Made by a program: the position numbers and the translations under genes. Source: an uncultured Thiodictyon sp. (GTDB lineage: Bacteria; Pseudomonadota; Gammaproteobacteria; Chromatiales; Chromatiaceae). Taken from it: DNA of 64,000 bases. The notes below the pieces were generated by a model. It worked only from the letters and a program-made list of their open reading frames with translations, did not search any database and was not told where the DNA came from. Below are positions 16,379-23,577 of the stretch, one piece after another; position 1 is the stretch's first letter; every line of letters begins with the position of its first letter. The DNA is taken from assembly GCF_903946935.1 (NCBI RefSeq), contig NZ_CAJAXH010000222.1, forward strand, positions 19,365-83,364, given 5' to 3'.

Positions 16379-17436
16379 GGCTCTTCCTGCGTTTCAGACG
16401 GCTCTGGTCAGCAAGGCCGAGAGCATGGGCTGGAGCAGCCCCCGGCCGCGCCGGCGGACGTTGTGTGTGAACTGAAAGAACCCCAGGTAGAGCGGCAATT
16501 TCTCCTGGGAGATCCCGCGATGGGGACGCAGCCAAGAGCGCAACAGTGACCAGAAGCCCTCCATGGTGTTGACATGGACCTCGTGGAAGCCGTCGCCGTC
16601 CTCATCACGGGCGTACTCGCCCAGACTGTGGCAGACCGTCTTATGACCATAACCCCACTCCGGCAGTCGGGCATAGATGTCGTACTCGTCGGTGTAGACC
16701 TGGGTGCCCGGGGCAATGACCGCCAAAATCAACGGACGAATGGTCTTTTGTTGAACATTTTCAAGCATCCGAATCACCACCTGTCCGCCGCGCTCGATCA
16801 TGCCAAAGATCGGTGGCTTCTCTTTTTCCAGCGTCCCGCGACCGGGCGCCCCCTTCAGCCGACGGCAGCGCCCCTTGCGCCCTTTTTTTTCACAGCATCA
16901 GGATGACCTTTGTGACCGGCTACCACGTAGACCTCGTCACACTCGACCTCGCCCGACAACATCGGTGTCGGCTGGCTGGCGACGATCCCCGCGCGCAGTT
17001 GCTCGGTCATCCGCTGCACGTCATCCTCGTTCAGACCCAACTCGTGGGCAATCTGAAGGTTGGAGAGGTTCAAGCCCATCAGGTACAGACAGCCGATCCA
17101 GGCCATCAACGACTGATGCCGACCGGCGAAGATCGTCCCAGTCAAGTCGTCGAAGTGGCGCCCACAGCCCCCGCAACGATACTTGCGACGCGCTGGCTGG
17201 GTGGAGTCTCGCCCTTGTTTGCTCACCTGCGACGACTGGCAGTGCGGACACGTCACCCCTTCGGGCCAGTGCAAGCGACGCAGGACGTCGTAACACTTGA
17301 CGTCGTCCAGCAGCGTTGTAAGGGGGATCATCAGCATAACTCCGAAACCTGCAAACCTTCCTGGCGGCTGGCGATCATAAGCCTCTTTTCAGGATATTAC
17401 AAAAACTTAGCAGCCGTCTGAAACGCAGGAAGAGCC
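16379..17436 (-). mobile_element. Complete IS1595-family insertion sequence
   Basis: The element is 1058 bp. Its ends are perfect 25-bp inverted repeats (16379-16403 and 17412-17436, starting GGCTCTTCCTGCG). Both ends are flanked by TCGTTGAT (16371-16378 and 17437-17444), an 8-bp target duplication as expected for IS1595. It carries an ISXO2-like transposase in two overlapping frames. The intact ends and exact target duplication point to recent insertion. It landed in an already duplicated glycosyltransferase gene. Confidence 0.93.
16394..17337 (-). CDS. ISXO2-like (IS1595) transposase, interrupted by a -1 frame change
   Basis: The first part (17337-16855) has an N-terminal zinc ribbon (CPHC...CGGCGRHFDD) and the first catalytic acid in ECDEVYVVAGHKG. 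The second part (16801-16394) has VYTDEYDIYARL and HVNTMEGFWSLLRSWL, the rest of the DDE-type catalytic core. The frames join at an A8 run (T8 on the plus strand at 16883-16890) just after GHPDAV. A one-base backward slip there restores KKKGRKGRCRRLKG, which is the family's usual basic linker. The stop lies inside the left terminal repeat. This could be programmed frameshifting or a simple inactivating indel. Confidence 0.85.
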
Positions 17437-17796
17437 TCGTTGATGGCACCCTACTTGGGCGTGCTGGGAGGGCGGGACGCTCCGCGGACCAGGGGATGGC
17501 GATCAACGCTTCATTGTCCCAGGTACCGGCCGAACTCCAGGTGACGGAGTCAACCAGCGCGATCCTCCGCTGGATAATCATCATGACCGGTGTCGGGTTG
17601 AGCAGGTGCGGCAGCCGGAGTGCGGTCCCTGCCAATGCTATCCAGTCTGCATGGGGCGGGGTTGGTGGGGTGGAGCGGACGGGCGAGTCCATGCAGGAAA
17701 GCGAATGTACGCGCTGACTTGTCGATTGCTATCGGGCTCCCCGGTCTGGGTTCGGCCGCGGTTGCAGCGGACGACGGCGATTGGGCCTCGAAAACG

Positions 17797-17824
17797 AAAA
17801 GCCCCAGGGCGATCCCTGGGGTTT
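17797..17824 (-). terminator. Intrinsic terminator after pilA copy 2
   Basis: On the minus strand AAACCCCAGGGATCGCCCTGGGGCTTTT forms a strong stem followed by T residues, about 30 bases past the second pilA stop. It is equivalent to the terminator of copy 1. Confidence 0.78.
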
Positions 17825-17853
17825 GATACAGCACATAAGCGATCTCCTGAGTA

Positions 17854-18273
17854 TTAACGGCAGTTGGACGGCCGAAGTTTCTTGCCGAGGGTGCCGCCGG
17901 TGCAGGACCACGATACGCCGCCTTGGTTGGTGGTCGCCCGGAAGACGAGGGTGTTGCTTGCGCTAGGCACGCCGGCGGCGACCCTATAGGTGATGGTGAG
18001 CAGGTGTGGCGTGACGACGATTTGCGAGACATACCTGGTGGCCGGGGATGAATAGCCGACGGCGGCGTTGTCGGCTGGGAATGTCAGGTTGTTAAGTGCG
18101 AATTCTGCAACCGACAGCTGAGGCGAGGCGACCAGGCTGATACCCTCTGCCACTTTACTGCGGGTGGTGAAGTCTTGATACGACGGGATGGCGATGGCCG
18201 CCAGGATACCGATGATCGCGACGACGATCATTAGTTCGATCAAGGTAAAGCCTTGTTGGATCTGTTTATTCAT
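17854..18273 (-). CDS. pilA: Type IV pilin PilA, copy 2
   Basis: The protein has 139 residues from ATG 18273, the same length as copy 1. The leader is [15 protein letters not shown], with the cleavage site and Glu5 intact. The C-terminal cysteines (WSCTGG and PSNCR) are also kept. Differences from copy 1 cluster in the exposed C-terminal half (for example TNQGGVSW against TSAAGVQW). Promoter and terminator are intact, so it is probably expressed. With its glycosyltransferase partner destroyed, it must rely on the copy 1 enzyme if it is glycosylated. Confidence 0.92.
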   Translation of the reverse strand: MNKQIQQGFTLIELMIVVAIIGILAAIAIPSYQDFTTRSKVAEGISLVASPQLSVAEFALNNLTFPADNAAVGYSSPATRYVSQIVVTPHLLTITYRVAAGVPSASNTLVFRATTNQGGVSWSCTGGTLGKKLRPSNCR

Positions 18274-18371
18274 GGTGAAGCTCTGAAGTTTGGGTGATGA
18301 TGCGGCTGGGCCGGGAGGCCGTCGCGGCCGTTGGGCGGCCGCGTCCTGAGTTGTCTCCCGCTCGGAAACAA

Positions 18372-18387
18372 AGCAGGATTCGGGCCA
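18372..18387 (-). promoter_or_regulatory. Sigma-54 (-24/-12) promoter of pilA copy 2
   Basis: The minus strand TGGCCCGAATCCTGCT is identical to the copy 1 promoter and is also 99 bases from the start codon. It is conserved while the surrounding sequence has diverged, which supports function. Confidence 0.8.
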
Positions 18388-18519
18388 CTGCAAATTTTTT
18401 ACACCTAGCGGCGCCCCCGGTTTGTCTAAATCGGTTGTTGCTACGGACCTGATTTCGGTGTCGGCCGAGTTGGTTGGCAAGGGGTTGAGCATGAACCTCA
18501 TTCAATCGGGGGACGATAG

Positions 18520-18534
18520 TGACAAAAATTGTCA
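18520..18534. promoter_or_regulatory. Candidate activator-binding palindrome upstream of pilA copy 2
   Basis: TGACAAAAATTGTCA keeps both half sites of the palindrome before copy 1 and continues into the same GTAAATGACGCGAT flank, about 150 bases above the sigma-54 promoter. Confidence 0.5.
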
Positions 18535-18663
18535 GTAAATGACGCGATCAGTGCGGTCCCGCGTCCAGTGGGTGGGCGTCTCGGGGGGCGCTCGGGGCTG
18601 GTTTGCCGACCCATCCGATCGACGGAGCGGTGAGCGGCGTTAGGGAGGCGGTGAGTCGGATTC

Positions 18664-19275
18664 CTAATCGTCTTTGCGCAGTTCCTTCGTGTCTGAGGTT
18701 TCAAGCAGGGCCAGGGCGCCATCGCCCAGTCGGTAGTGTTCGCCGGTATGGGGACAGACGCACTCGCCGTCGCCTGTGAGCGGCAGCACCAAGCGTTCGC
18801 CAAAGCGACTCATCCAGCCCACTTGGCGGGCCGGGACGCCGAGCATGAGGGCGAAGGGAGGGCAGTCGCGATTGACGAGGGCGCCGGCGCCGATGAAGGC
18901 GTGGGCACCGATCTCGATACCGCAGACGATGGTGCAGTTGGCGCCCAGGGTGGCGCCGCGGCGCACCAGCGTATTGCGGTAGTCGTCCTTGCGGCTGATG
19001 GCCGAGCGTGGGTTGTAGACGTTGGTGAAGACCATGCTCGGTCCGCAGAAGACATCGTCTTCCAGGGTGACGTTGTCATAGACCGAGACGTTGTTTTGGA
19101 TCTTGACGCGGTCACCGATGCGTACCCGGTTGCCGACATAGACGCCCTGGCCCAGGCTGCACCCGCGTCCGATACGCGCCCCGGCACAGATGTGGGTCCA
19201 GTGCCAGATACGGGTGTCGGCGCCGATCTGGGCGCCCTCATCGGCGATGGCGGTGGGGTGGATGCTGTAATCCAT
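18664..19275 (-). CDS. wbpD: WbpD/WlbB-type N-acetyltransferase (UDP-2-acetamido-3-amino-uronate)
   Basis: The protein has 203 residues from ATG 19275 ([18 protein letters not shown]). It is a left-handed beta-helix with clear hexapeptide repeats ([20 protein letters not shown]). The segments [27 protein letters not shown] and [20 protein letters not shown] are typical of WbpD/WlbB, which acetylates the 3-amino group in UDP-ManNAc3NAcA synthesis using acetyl-CoA. The C-terminal 35 residues contain [10 protein letters not shown], also seen in this family. The wbpB-like gene lies upstream in the same direction; wbpA, wbpE and wbpI are not in the window. Confidence 0.82.
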   Translation of the reverse strand: MDYSIHPTAIADEGAQIGADTRIWHWTHICAGARIGRGCSLGQGVYVGNRVRIGDRVKIQNNVSVYDNVTLEDDVFCGPSMVFTNVYNPRSAISRKDDYRNTLVRRGATLGANCTIVCGIEIGAHAFIGAGALVNRDCPPFALMLGVPARQVGWMSRFGERLVLPLTGDGECVCPHTGEHYRLGDGALALLETSDTKELRKDD

Positions 19276-19339
19276 GATGAATGGCTCCGGGGTTGGTGGG
19301 TAGGGCTTGATCATCGGTCCAGCCTCAGAGCGCGATTTT

Positions 19340-19372
19340 CCGTTCATCCTTCGACACGCTCAGGACGAACGG
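19340..19372. repeat. Palindromic repeat (TTCGACACGCTCAGGACGAA type)
   Basis: CCGTTCATCCTTCGACACGC followed by TCAGGACGAACGG forms an imperfect hairpin of a type widespread between proteobacterial genes. It lies in the 200-base gap between the wbpD- and wbpB-like genes. Confidence 0.6.
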
Positions 19373-19474
19373 AAACTCGGTAACGTCTTTTCCGGAAATC
19401 ACCTAAAGCCTCGACCTCCTGTCTACTGGTGGCCGCAACGATGATCAAGGGTGTTCAGACGATCGTCTGAAGTG

Positions 19475-20530
19475 TTAATACTCAAGCGGCAGCGACACCT
19501 TGTGCCCATCGCGGGCGGAGAGGTAGGCGGCGATCAGGAGTTCTAAAGAGCGCAGGCCTTCACGGCCGTCGGTCTCGGCACTGGCCGCGCCGCGCAGCGT
19601 CTGAATAACGTTTTCGTAATAGGGGAGATGGCCGTGGCCATAGACCGAGGTGGTCTGGTAATTGGCTGCCTCCACCTGCGCATCGTCCGGGTCGGGTTGT
19701 GCGAAGGCCCAGTGGTCGAAACGGTTCACGGCAACCCCGGACAGGCGCACCGTGCCGGTCTCGCCGAGGATGGTGATGGAGCCCTCCAGGTTGCGCGGAT
19801 AGGTGAGCATGGTGACGCTCATGGTGCCCAGGGCGCCGGAGCGCCATTCCAGGTTCATGACGGCGGTGTCTTCCACCTCGATACGCCGCGCCAGGGTGGC
19901 GGTCATGGCCTGGACGCTCTGCACCGGTCCGAGCAGCCAGTCCAGCAGATCGACATAGTGGCTCGCCTGGTTCATCAATGCGCCGCCGTCGAATTCCCAG
20001 GTGCCGCGCCAGGGGGCGCTGTCATAGTAGTCCTGGGGGCGGCTCCAAAAGACGTTGACCTGGATCATATAGATGCGCCCGAAGCGGCCCTTGCGCACGG
20101 TCCTTTTGAGTAGTTGCAGGGTCGGGTTGTGGCGGTTTTGCTTGACCACGAAGAGGCGCACGTTAGCGGCATCGCATTCCTCCACCATGCGCTTGCCGTC
20201 GCGCCAATGGGTAGCCATTGGTTTCTCGGTCATCACATGGCGGCCGGCTTGGGCGCAGAGGATGGTTTGGGTGGCGTGTTGGCCGCTGGGGGTGCAGATG
20301 GCCACCAGGTCCGCGTCGCAGCCCTCCAGGAGCGCCTTGAGATCAGTGAATCCCGGCGCGCCGGTGGTCGCCATGGCCTGTTGCAGGGCGGCGGGGTCCT
20401 CGTCACAAACGGCGGCGACCGCGATGTGCTCGGCATGGTGTGCGGCGGCCTCGAGGTGGCGTTGGGCGATGCGCCCACAGCCCACGACGGCAAGCTTGAT
20501 GCGACGGTTGGCGGGGATGATGGGTAGCAT
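19475..20530 (-). CDS. wbpB: Gfo/Idh/MocA oxidoreductase, WbpB/WlbA-like
   Basis: The protein has 351 residues. The Rossmann entry is KLAVVGCGRIAQRHLEA, and the family EKP motif is present as HVMTEKPMATH. The later FDGGALMNQASHYVDLLDWLLG carries the catalytic-domain His. WbpB/WlbA oxidises C3 of UDP-GlcNAc uronic acid with NAD. Together with the adjacent wbpD-like gene it points to a 2,3-diacetamido uronic acid sugar. The assignment to this pathway rests on the neighbour; the Gfo/Idh/MocA family itself is certain. Confidence 0.8.
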   Translation of the reverse strand: MLPIIPANRRIKLAVVGCGRIAQRHLEAAAHHAEHIAVAAVCDEDPAALQQAMATTGAPGFTDLKALLEGCDADLVAICTPSGQHATQTILCAQAGRHVMTEKPMATHWRDGKRMVEECDAANVRLFVVKQNRHNPTLQLLKRTVRKGRFGRIYMIQVNVFWSRPQDYYDSAPWRGTWEFDGGALMNQASHYVDLLDWLLGPVQSVQAMTATLARRIEVEDTAVMNLEWRSGALGTMSVTMLTYPRNLEGSITILGETGTVRLSGVAVNRFDHWAFAQPDPDDAQVEAANYQTTSVYGHGHLPYYENVIQTLRGAASAETDGREGLRSLELLIAAYLSARDGHKVSLPLEY

Positions 20531-20648
20531 GACTGGCTCCGGTCGGTGCAGTGAAGGGGCAGGCTAAGTTCGATCTTGCAGCAGGGCGGTGAGGCGCGCG
20601 CTGCATCAGGTCTCTCTCAAGGGCGACCAAAATGACGATCGAAACCGT

Positions 20649-21089
20649 CTAGTGAGCGCTGGTGGGTCTGGTCTGTGTCCAGGGATTGACGAGCTTCAGG
20701 CTGCTCAGAAAATCGAAGTCGGAGACGTTGCGAGTCGCCAATTGGAAGCCGTGACGCAAGGCCACGGCGGCAATCTGGGCGTCTTCGACCGACATTGGTC
20801 GCCCTAAGCGTCGGGACTCGGTGAGGATGGCCCCGTACCCTGTTGCGCAATGGCAGTCGAACGCCAGGCAACGTTGCTCGAAGTCCCGTAGCACGATCTG
20901 CGCGGCGGCCGTCAGTGCGCTCTTGCGCCGACCCTTGGGCAGTAGACCGATCCCGACTTCAATCTCTGCCCGTGTGACGGCGGATATGAATAAATGGGCG
21001 GCGGCCTGGCGGTCGAGCCAGGCAATCACGTTCAGTTCGGGCTCCCGCTTCATCCATTCGGAGATGACGTTGGTGTCGAGCAGGATCAT
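20649..21089 (-). CDS. PIN-domain toxin (FitB/VapC type)
   Basis: The protein has 146 residues from ATG 21089. MILLDTNVISEWMK gives the first acidic residue of the PIN active site, SAVTRAEIEVGIGLLP the second, and SVEDAQIAAVALRHG the third. ATRNVSDFDFL closes the domain in FitB style. PIN toxins are magnesium-dependent RNases. The start overlaps the antitoxin stop by 4 bases, so the two are translated together. Confidence 0.88.
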   Translation of the reverse strand: MILLDTNVISEWMKREPELNVIAWLDRQAAAHLFISAVTRAEIEVGIGLLPKGRRKSALTAAAQIVLRDFEQRCLAFDCHCATGYGAILTESRRLGRPMSVEDAQIAAVALRHGFQLATRNVSDFDFLSSLKLVNPWTQTRPTSAH

Positions 21090-21343
21090 GGCTCGTCGTC
21101 TGCGAATGTGGGGGCCGCGCGGGGCTGGGTGCGGGCCGTGGGCGGTAGCTCGGCGCCTCCCGAGACTTCCAGCATGCGCTGATGCAGGCGGGTCCCCAGA
21201 GAGGTCCCGGCGGCGGGCGATACCAGCGCTTCGCGCAGGATTCGCCGCGCCTCTTCCTCCATCGAGCAACCGTGTTGCGCGGCGGCGATCCGCAGTCGGC
21301 TCTTGAGTGAGTCATCGATATTTCGGATGGTGATCATGGCCAT
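21086..21343 (-). CDS. FitA-like ribbon-helix-helix antitoxin
   Basis: The protein has 85 residues. ITIRNIDDSLKSRLRIAAAQHGCSMEEEARRIL matches the FitA/Arc-type ribbon-helix-helix DNA-binding domain. The C-terminal part (about 45 residues) would wrap the toxin. The pair probably represses its own promoter. ATG at 21343 or 21337 is possible. The gap at 21344-21513 downstream of the lipoprotein gene holds only short TGCCGT repeats. Confidence 0.85.
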   Translation of the reverse strand: MAMITIRNIDDSLKSRLRIAAAQHGCSMEEEARRILREALVSPAAGTSLGTRLHQRMLEVSGGAELPPTARTQPRAAPTFADDEP

Positions 21344-21513
21344 GGGTGTGCCCCTAAAAATGACTGCATTGATTGCATTTTAGGCAATGCCAGCGCCCTG
21401 GGCAAGGCGCGTACCCGGCGAGTGTGGTCGGGCAGCGGTTGGACATGCAGGTCGGGCACGGATGCCGTTGCCGTTGCCGTTCTGTGCCGTGGCGGCAAGC
21501 CGCTCCCGCGGGC

Positions 21514-22299
21514 TTATGGCCGCGCGCTCGCCTTGAACTGCCGCTGGTGGGTCTGGAGGTCTCGCACGGCCTCGCCGATCAGGCGGGCGCTGAGCCGGGT
21601 GAAGGCCGCGACCATGGCGTCAGGGGTGGCGCCATCCACCAACTCCTCGCCGCTGTAGTCCCGGCTGGCGAGTGTGCGCCGGTTGTCCGCCTGCACCAGG
21701 GTCAGGTGCAGGGTGGCGACGACCCGCGGGGGTTGGTCGGTGGGGCGGTGCTCGAAGCGCTGTAACTCGCCGCTCAACAGATAGTCCGAGCCGGCCCGCT
21801 CCGCCGCGACCACGACGAATTGGAACACCTGCGCCGCGCGCAGTGCGCTCACCAGGGCCTTGGCGAGCGATTGGGTGGGCGGCTCTTCCCAGAGCAGGGC
21901 CTCGTAGCGTTGGGTGGCCAGCGGTTCTTCGCGGGTGCGAAAGACGATCCGGTTGCCGCCGAGGAAGTTGCGCCCGGCCAGGTCGTTGACCAGCAGGGCG
22001 GCCGCGGCTGGGGGGCCGGCCGGGCCGACCTGCGGCACCGGCTCCAGGCGGTAGAAGCGGTCGGGCGGCAGCGCTGGGGCAGACCCGCAGGCGGTGAGCA
22101 TCAGGGCGATGAGTGCGAGCAGAGCGGCGGGTTCGGGTCGCTGCTTGCGGCCGGGCGGGGCATTCGCCCGGTTTGGAACCTCTGGCGGCGGCCTTTGAGC
22201 GGGTGAGCGATCGCCTGGCGGGGCGAGGGAAAATGTTCGGGACGGGGTGGATACCCCGTCCCGCTCGGGAGAGCGCCCGCCACGGGTCATTTGAACCAC
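21514..22299 (-). CDS. ABC-type transport auxiliary lipoprotein (PqiC/LetC-like)
   Basis: The open frame has 261 residues. A lipobox LMLTACGSAPALPPDRFYRL at about residue 70 is followed by the domain typical of outer-membrane lipoproteins that partner MCE transporters (SLAKALVSALRAAQVFQFVV, YLLSGELQRFEH). The 57 residues before the signal helix look artificial. The DNA there contains two copies of a hairpin repeat (22151-22180 and 22228-22264) and no good start codon lies closer. The gene overlaps the MCE gene's end by 13 bases. Repeat insertion seems to have pushed the start upstream. Confidence 0.72.
   Translation of the reverse strand: MVQMTRGGRSPERDGVSTPSRTFSLAPPGDRSPAQRPPPEVPNRANAPPGRKQRPEPAALLALIALMLTACGSAPALPPDRFYRLEPVPQVGPAGPPAAAALLVNDLAGRNFLGGNRIVFRTREEPLATQRYEALLWEEPPTQSLAKALVSALRAAQVFQFVVVAAERAGSDYLLSGELQRFEHRPTDQPPRVVATLHLTLVQADNRRTLASRDYSGEELVDGATPDAMVAAFTRLSARLIGEAVRDLQTHQRQFKASARP
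22151..22180 (+). repeat. Hairpin repeat family H, copy A
   Basis: CGGGCGGGGCATTCGCCCGG followed by TTTGGAACC matches the pattern of copies at 22228-22264 (reverse), 27537-27575 and 38604-38634 (reverse). It lies inside the 5' part of the lipoprotein frame. Confidence 0.55.
22228..22264 (-). repeat. Hairpin repeat family H, copy B
   Basis: GGGACGGGGTGGATACCCCG then TCCC is a 10-bp-arm hairpin. The reverse complement continues GAACATTTTCC, like the GGAATGTTTTTTCC of copy C. It lies just past the MCE gene's stop. Confidence 0.6.
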
Positions 22300-23369
22300 G
22301 GTGACTGCTCCTGGGCCTTGCGGCCTTTGATGATGACCGCCGGGTCTTTGCGCAGGTCGCGGGAGAGGGCGGAGAGGTTGCGGGTGGCGTCATCGAGATT
22401 GACGAGGATCGGCGACAGGGCGGCGGTGACCTCTTGTAACAGGTGTTGGGTGTCGTCCAGGGAGCGTTGCAGGGCCGGTTTGTTGTCGCGGACCAGTACG
22501 CGCAACTCGCGCGCCAAGTCGCCGTATTGGCGGGCCGCGCCCTTGATCTCATCGGTGCCGCTGCCGATCTTTGCCGAGTCCTCAGCCAGGGTCTTGGACA
22601 GGGTCTGCACCGAGTTTAGGATGGCGGTCACCTTCTGGGGATCGATCGAGGACTCCAGGTTGGCGGTCAATTTTTGTAGGCTCTCGAAGGCCCCGGCCAG
22701 CCGGTCGCGGTTGCCGGCCTGGTCGCTGCCGGTGCCGAGCAGCGCCTGGATCGTTTCGATCTGCGTCTTGATGCTTGCCAGGGCCGGGGCGATGGTCTGC
22801 TTGACGACGTCGTCTATCGATTCGGTCAATCCAGTGAGCTTGGCCAGCAGGTCCGGTTCACGCCCGACGGCCGCGATCTGCGTCCCATGGGCGAGCAGGG
22901 TCGGGGCGGCGCCTGGGTGGATCCTGATCGCGTCGCCTTGGAGCAGGCCGGCCGCGCCGAGTTGGGCCACGCTATCGGTCGGTACCGGCCAACGGTTCTT
23001 GATGCGCAGGGTGGCGCGGAAGCAGGGCAGGGCGGGTGAGCGCGCCGCGGCGCTCGGCGGACAGCGGTTCGTCTCCGCGTCGCGCCCTGGAAAGAGCGGT
23101 GTCACGCGCTCGACGAGGCCGATCACATAACCCTCCTGGATCACCTGGATGCCCTCGGTGAGTCCTGCGGCCTCCAGGAAATAGGCTTGCAGCCGATAGG
23201 CCCCGCCGAACAGCCCGGGCATGACGATGGCCAGGGCGGCGATGGCGACGGCGCCCATGGCCAGCACAAAGAGCCCTGAGTAGAGCAGGTCGCGGCGGCG
23301 CCGATGCGCCTCCCGCTTACCCGGGGCGCCGATCTCGGGGGGTGAATAGAGTCGTTCCAAGCCGCTCAT
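22287..23369 (-). CDS. MlaD/MCE-domain substrate-binding protein of a lipid ABC transporter
   Basis: The protein has 360 residues. One N-terminal membrane helix (about 28-54) is followed by an MCE domain (YRLQAYFLEAAGLTEGIQVIQEGYVIGLVERV). A long helical C-terminus (from about 175) with regular spacing could form the tunnel or coiled-coil needle seen in larger MCE proteins. An insertion with two cysteines (NRCPPSAAARSPALPC) sits inside the MCE domain and may form a disulfide. Its transporter partners are probably the ATPase and permease 4-6 kb away on the same strand. Confidence 0.82.
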   Translation of the reverse strand: MSGLERLYSPPEIGAPGKREAHRRRRDLLYSGLFVLAMGAVAIAALAIVMPGLFGGAYRLQAYFLEAAGLTEGIQVIQEGYVIGLVERVTPLFPGRDAETNRCPPSAAARSPALPCFRATLRIKNRWPVPTDSVAQLGAAGLLQGDAIRIHPGAAPTLLAHGTQIAAVGREPDLLAKLTGLTESIDDVVKQTIAPALASIKTQIETIQALLGTGSDQAGNRDRLAGAFESLQKLTANLESSIDPQKVTAILNSVQTLSKTLAEDSAKIGSGTDEIKGAARQYGDLARELRVLVRDNKPALQRSLDDTQHLLQEVTAALSPILVNLDDATRNLSALSRDLRKDPAVIIKGRKAQEQSPWFK

Positions 23370-23385
23370 GGGGGCGCGTTACCGT

Positions 23386-23411
23386 GAAAGTCGCGCCGGG
23401 AGCGCGGTCCA
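23386..23411. repeat. Shared 25-bp element upstream of both Mla gene pieces, copy 1
   Basis: AAAGTCGCGCCGGGAGCGCG then GTCCAA lies just before the MCE gene; the same string, with one change, lies at 29169-29194 before the permease gene. The rest of 23370-23577 is a divergent promoter region with no clear boxes. Confidence 0.5.
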
Positions 23412-23577
23412 ACGAGAGTGTAAAGCAGAACCGGCACTGTTTCACCGCGCGGCGCGCCCTGGACAGCCGGCGTGTCCCGCACCATGCTGCGTCCATCCCG
23501 GGACACCGAGCCCCGGGGTGGGGCGCAGTCCGGCCCTCTCGGCATCCTGTTCGATCCCTTGCGCGGAGACTTGAGTC

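Larger units (their letters stand above)
16120..17732 (-). pseudogene. Decayed second copy of the pilin glycosyltransferase, split by an IS element
   Basis: Left of the IS, 16120-16370 matches the 3' part of the gene at 13238-15229 (for example TCCCCTTGGTTGGCCCAAT). Right of it, 17445-17732 matches first its middle (GATGGCGATCAACGCTTCATTG) and then, after a deletion of roughly 700 bases, its 5' part. At the expected start ATGGCAATG the copy reads ATAGCAATC, so initiation is lost. The order glycosyltransferase-pilA repeats that of copy 1, showing a tandem duplication of the two-gene unit before decay. The dispersed repeat at 16257-16301 also lies within it. Confidence 0.8.
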
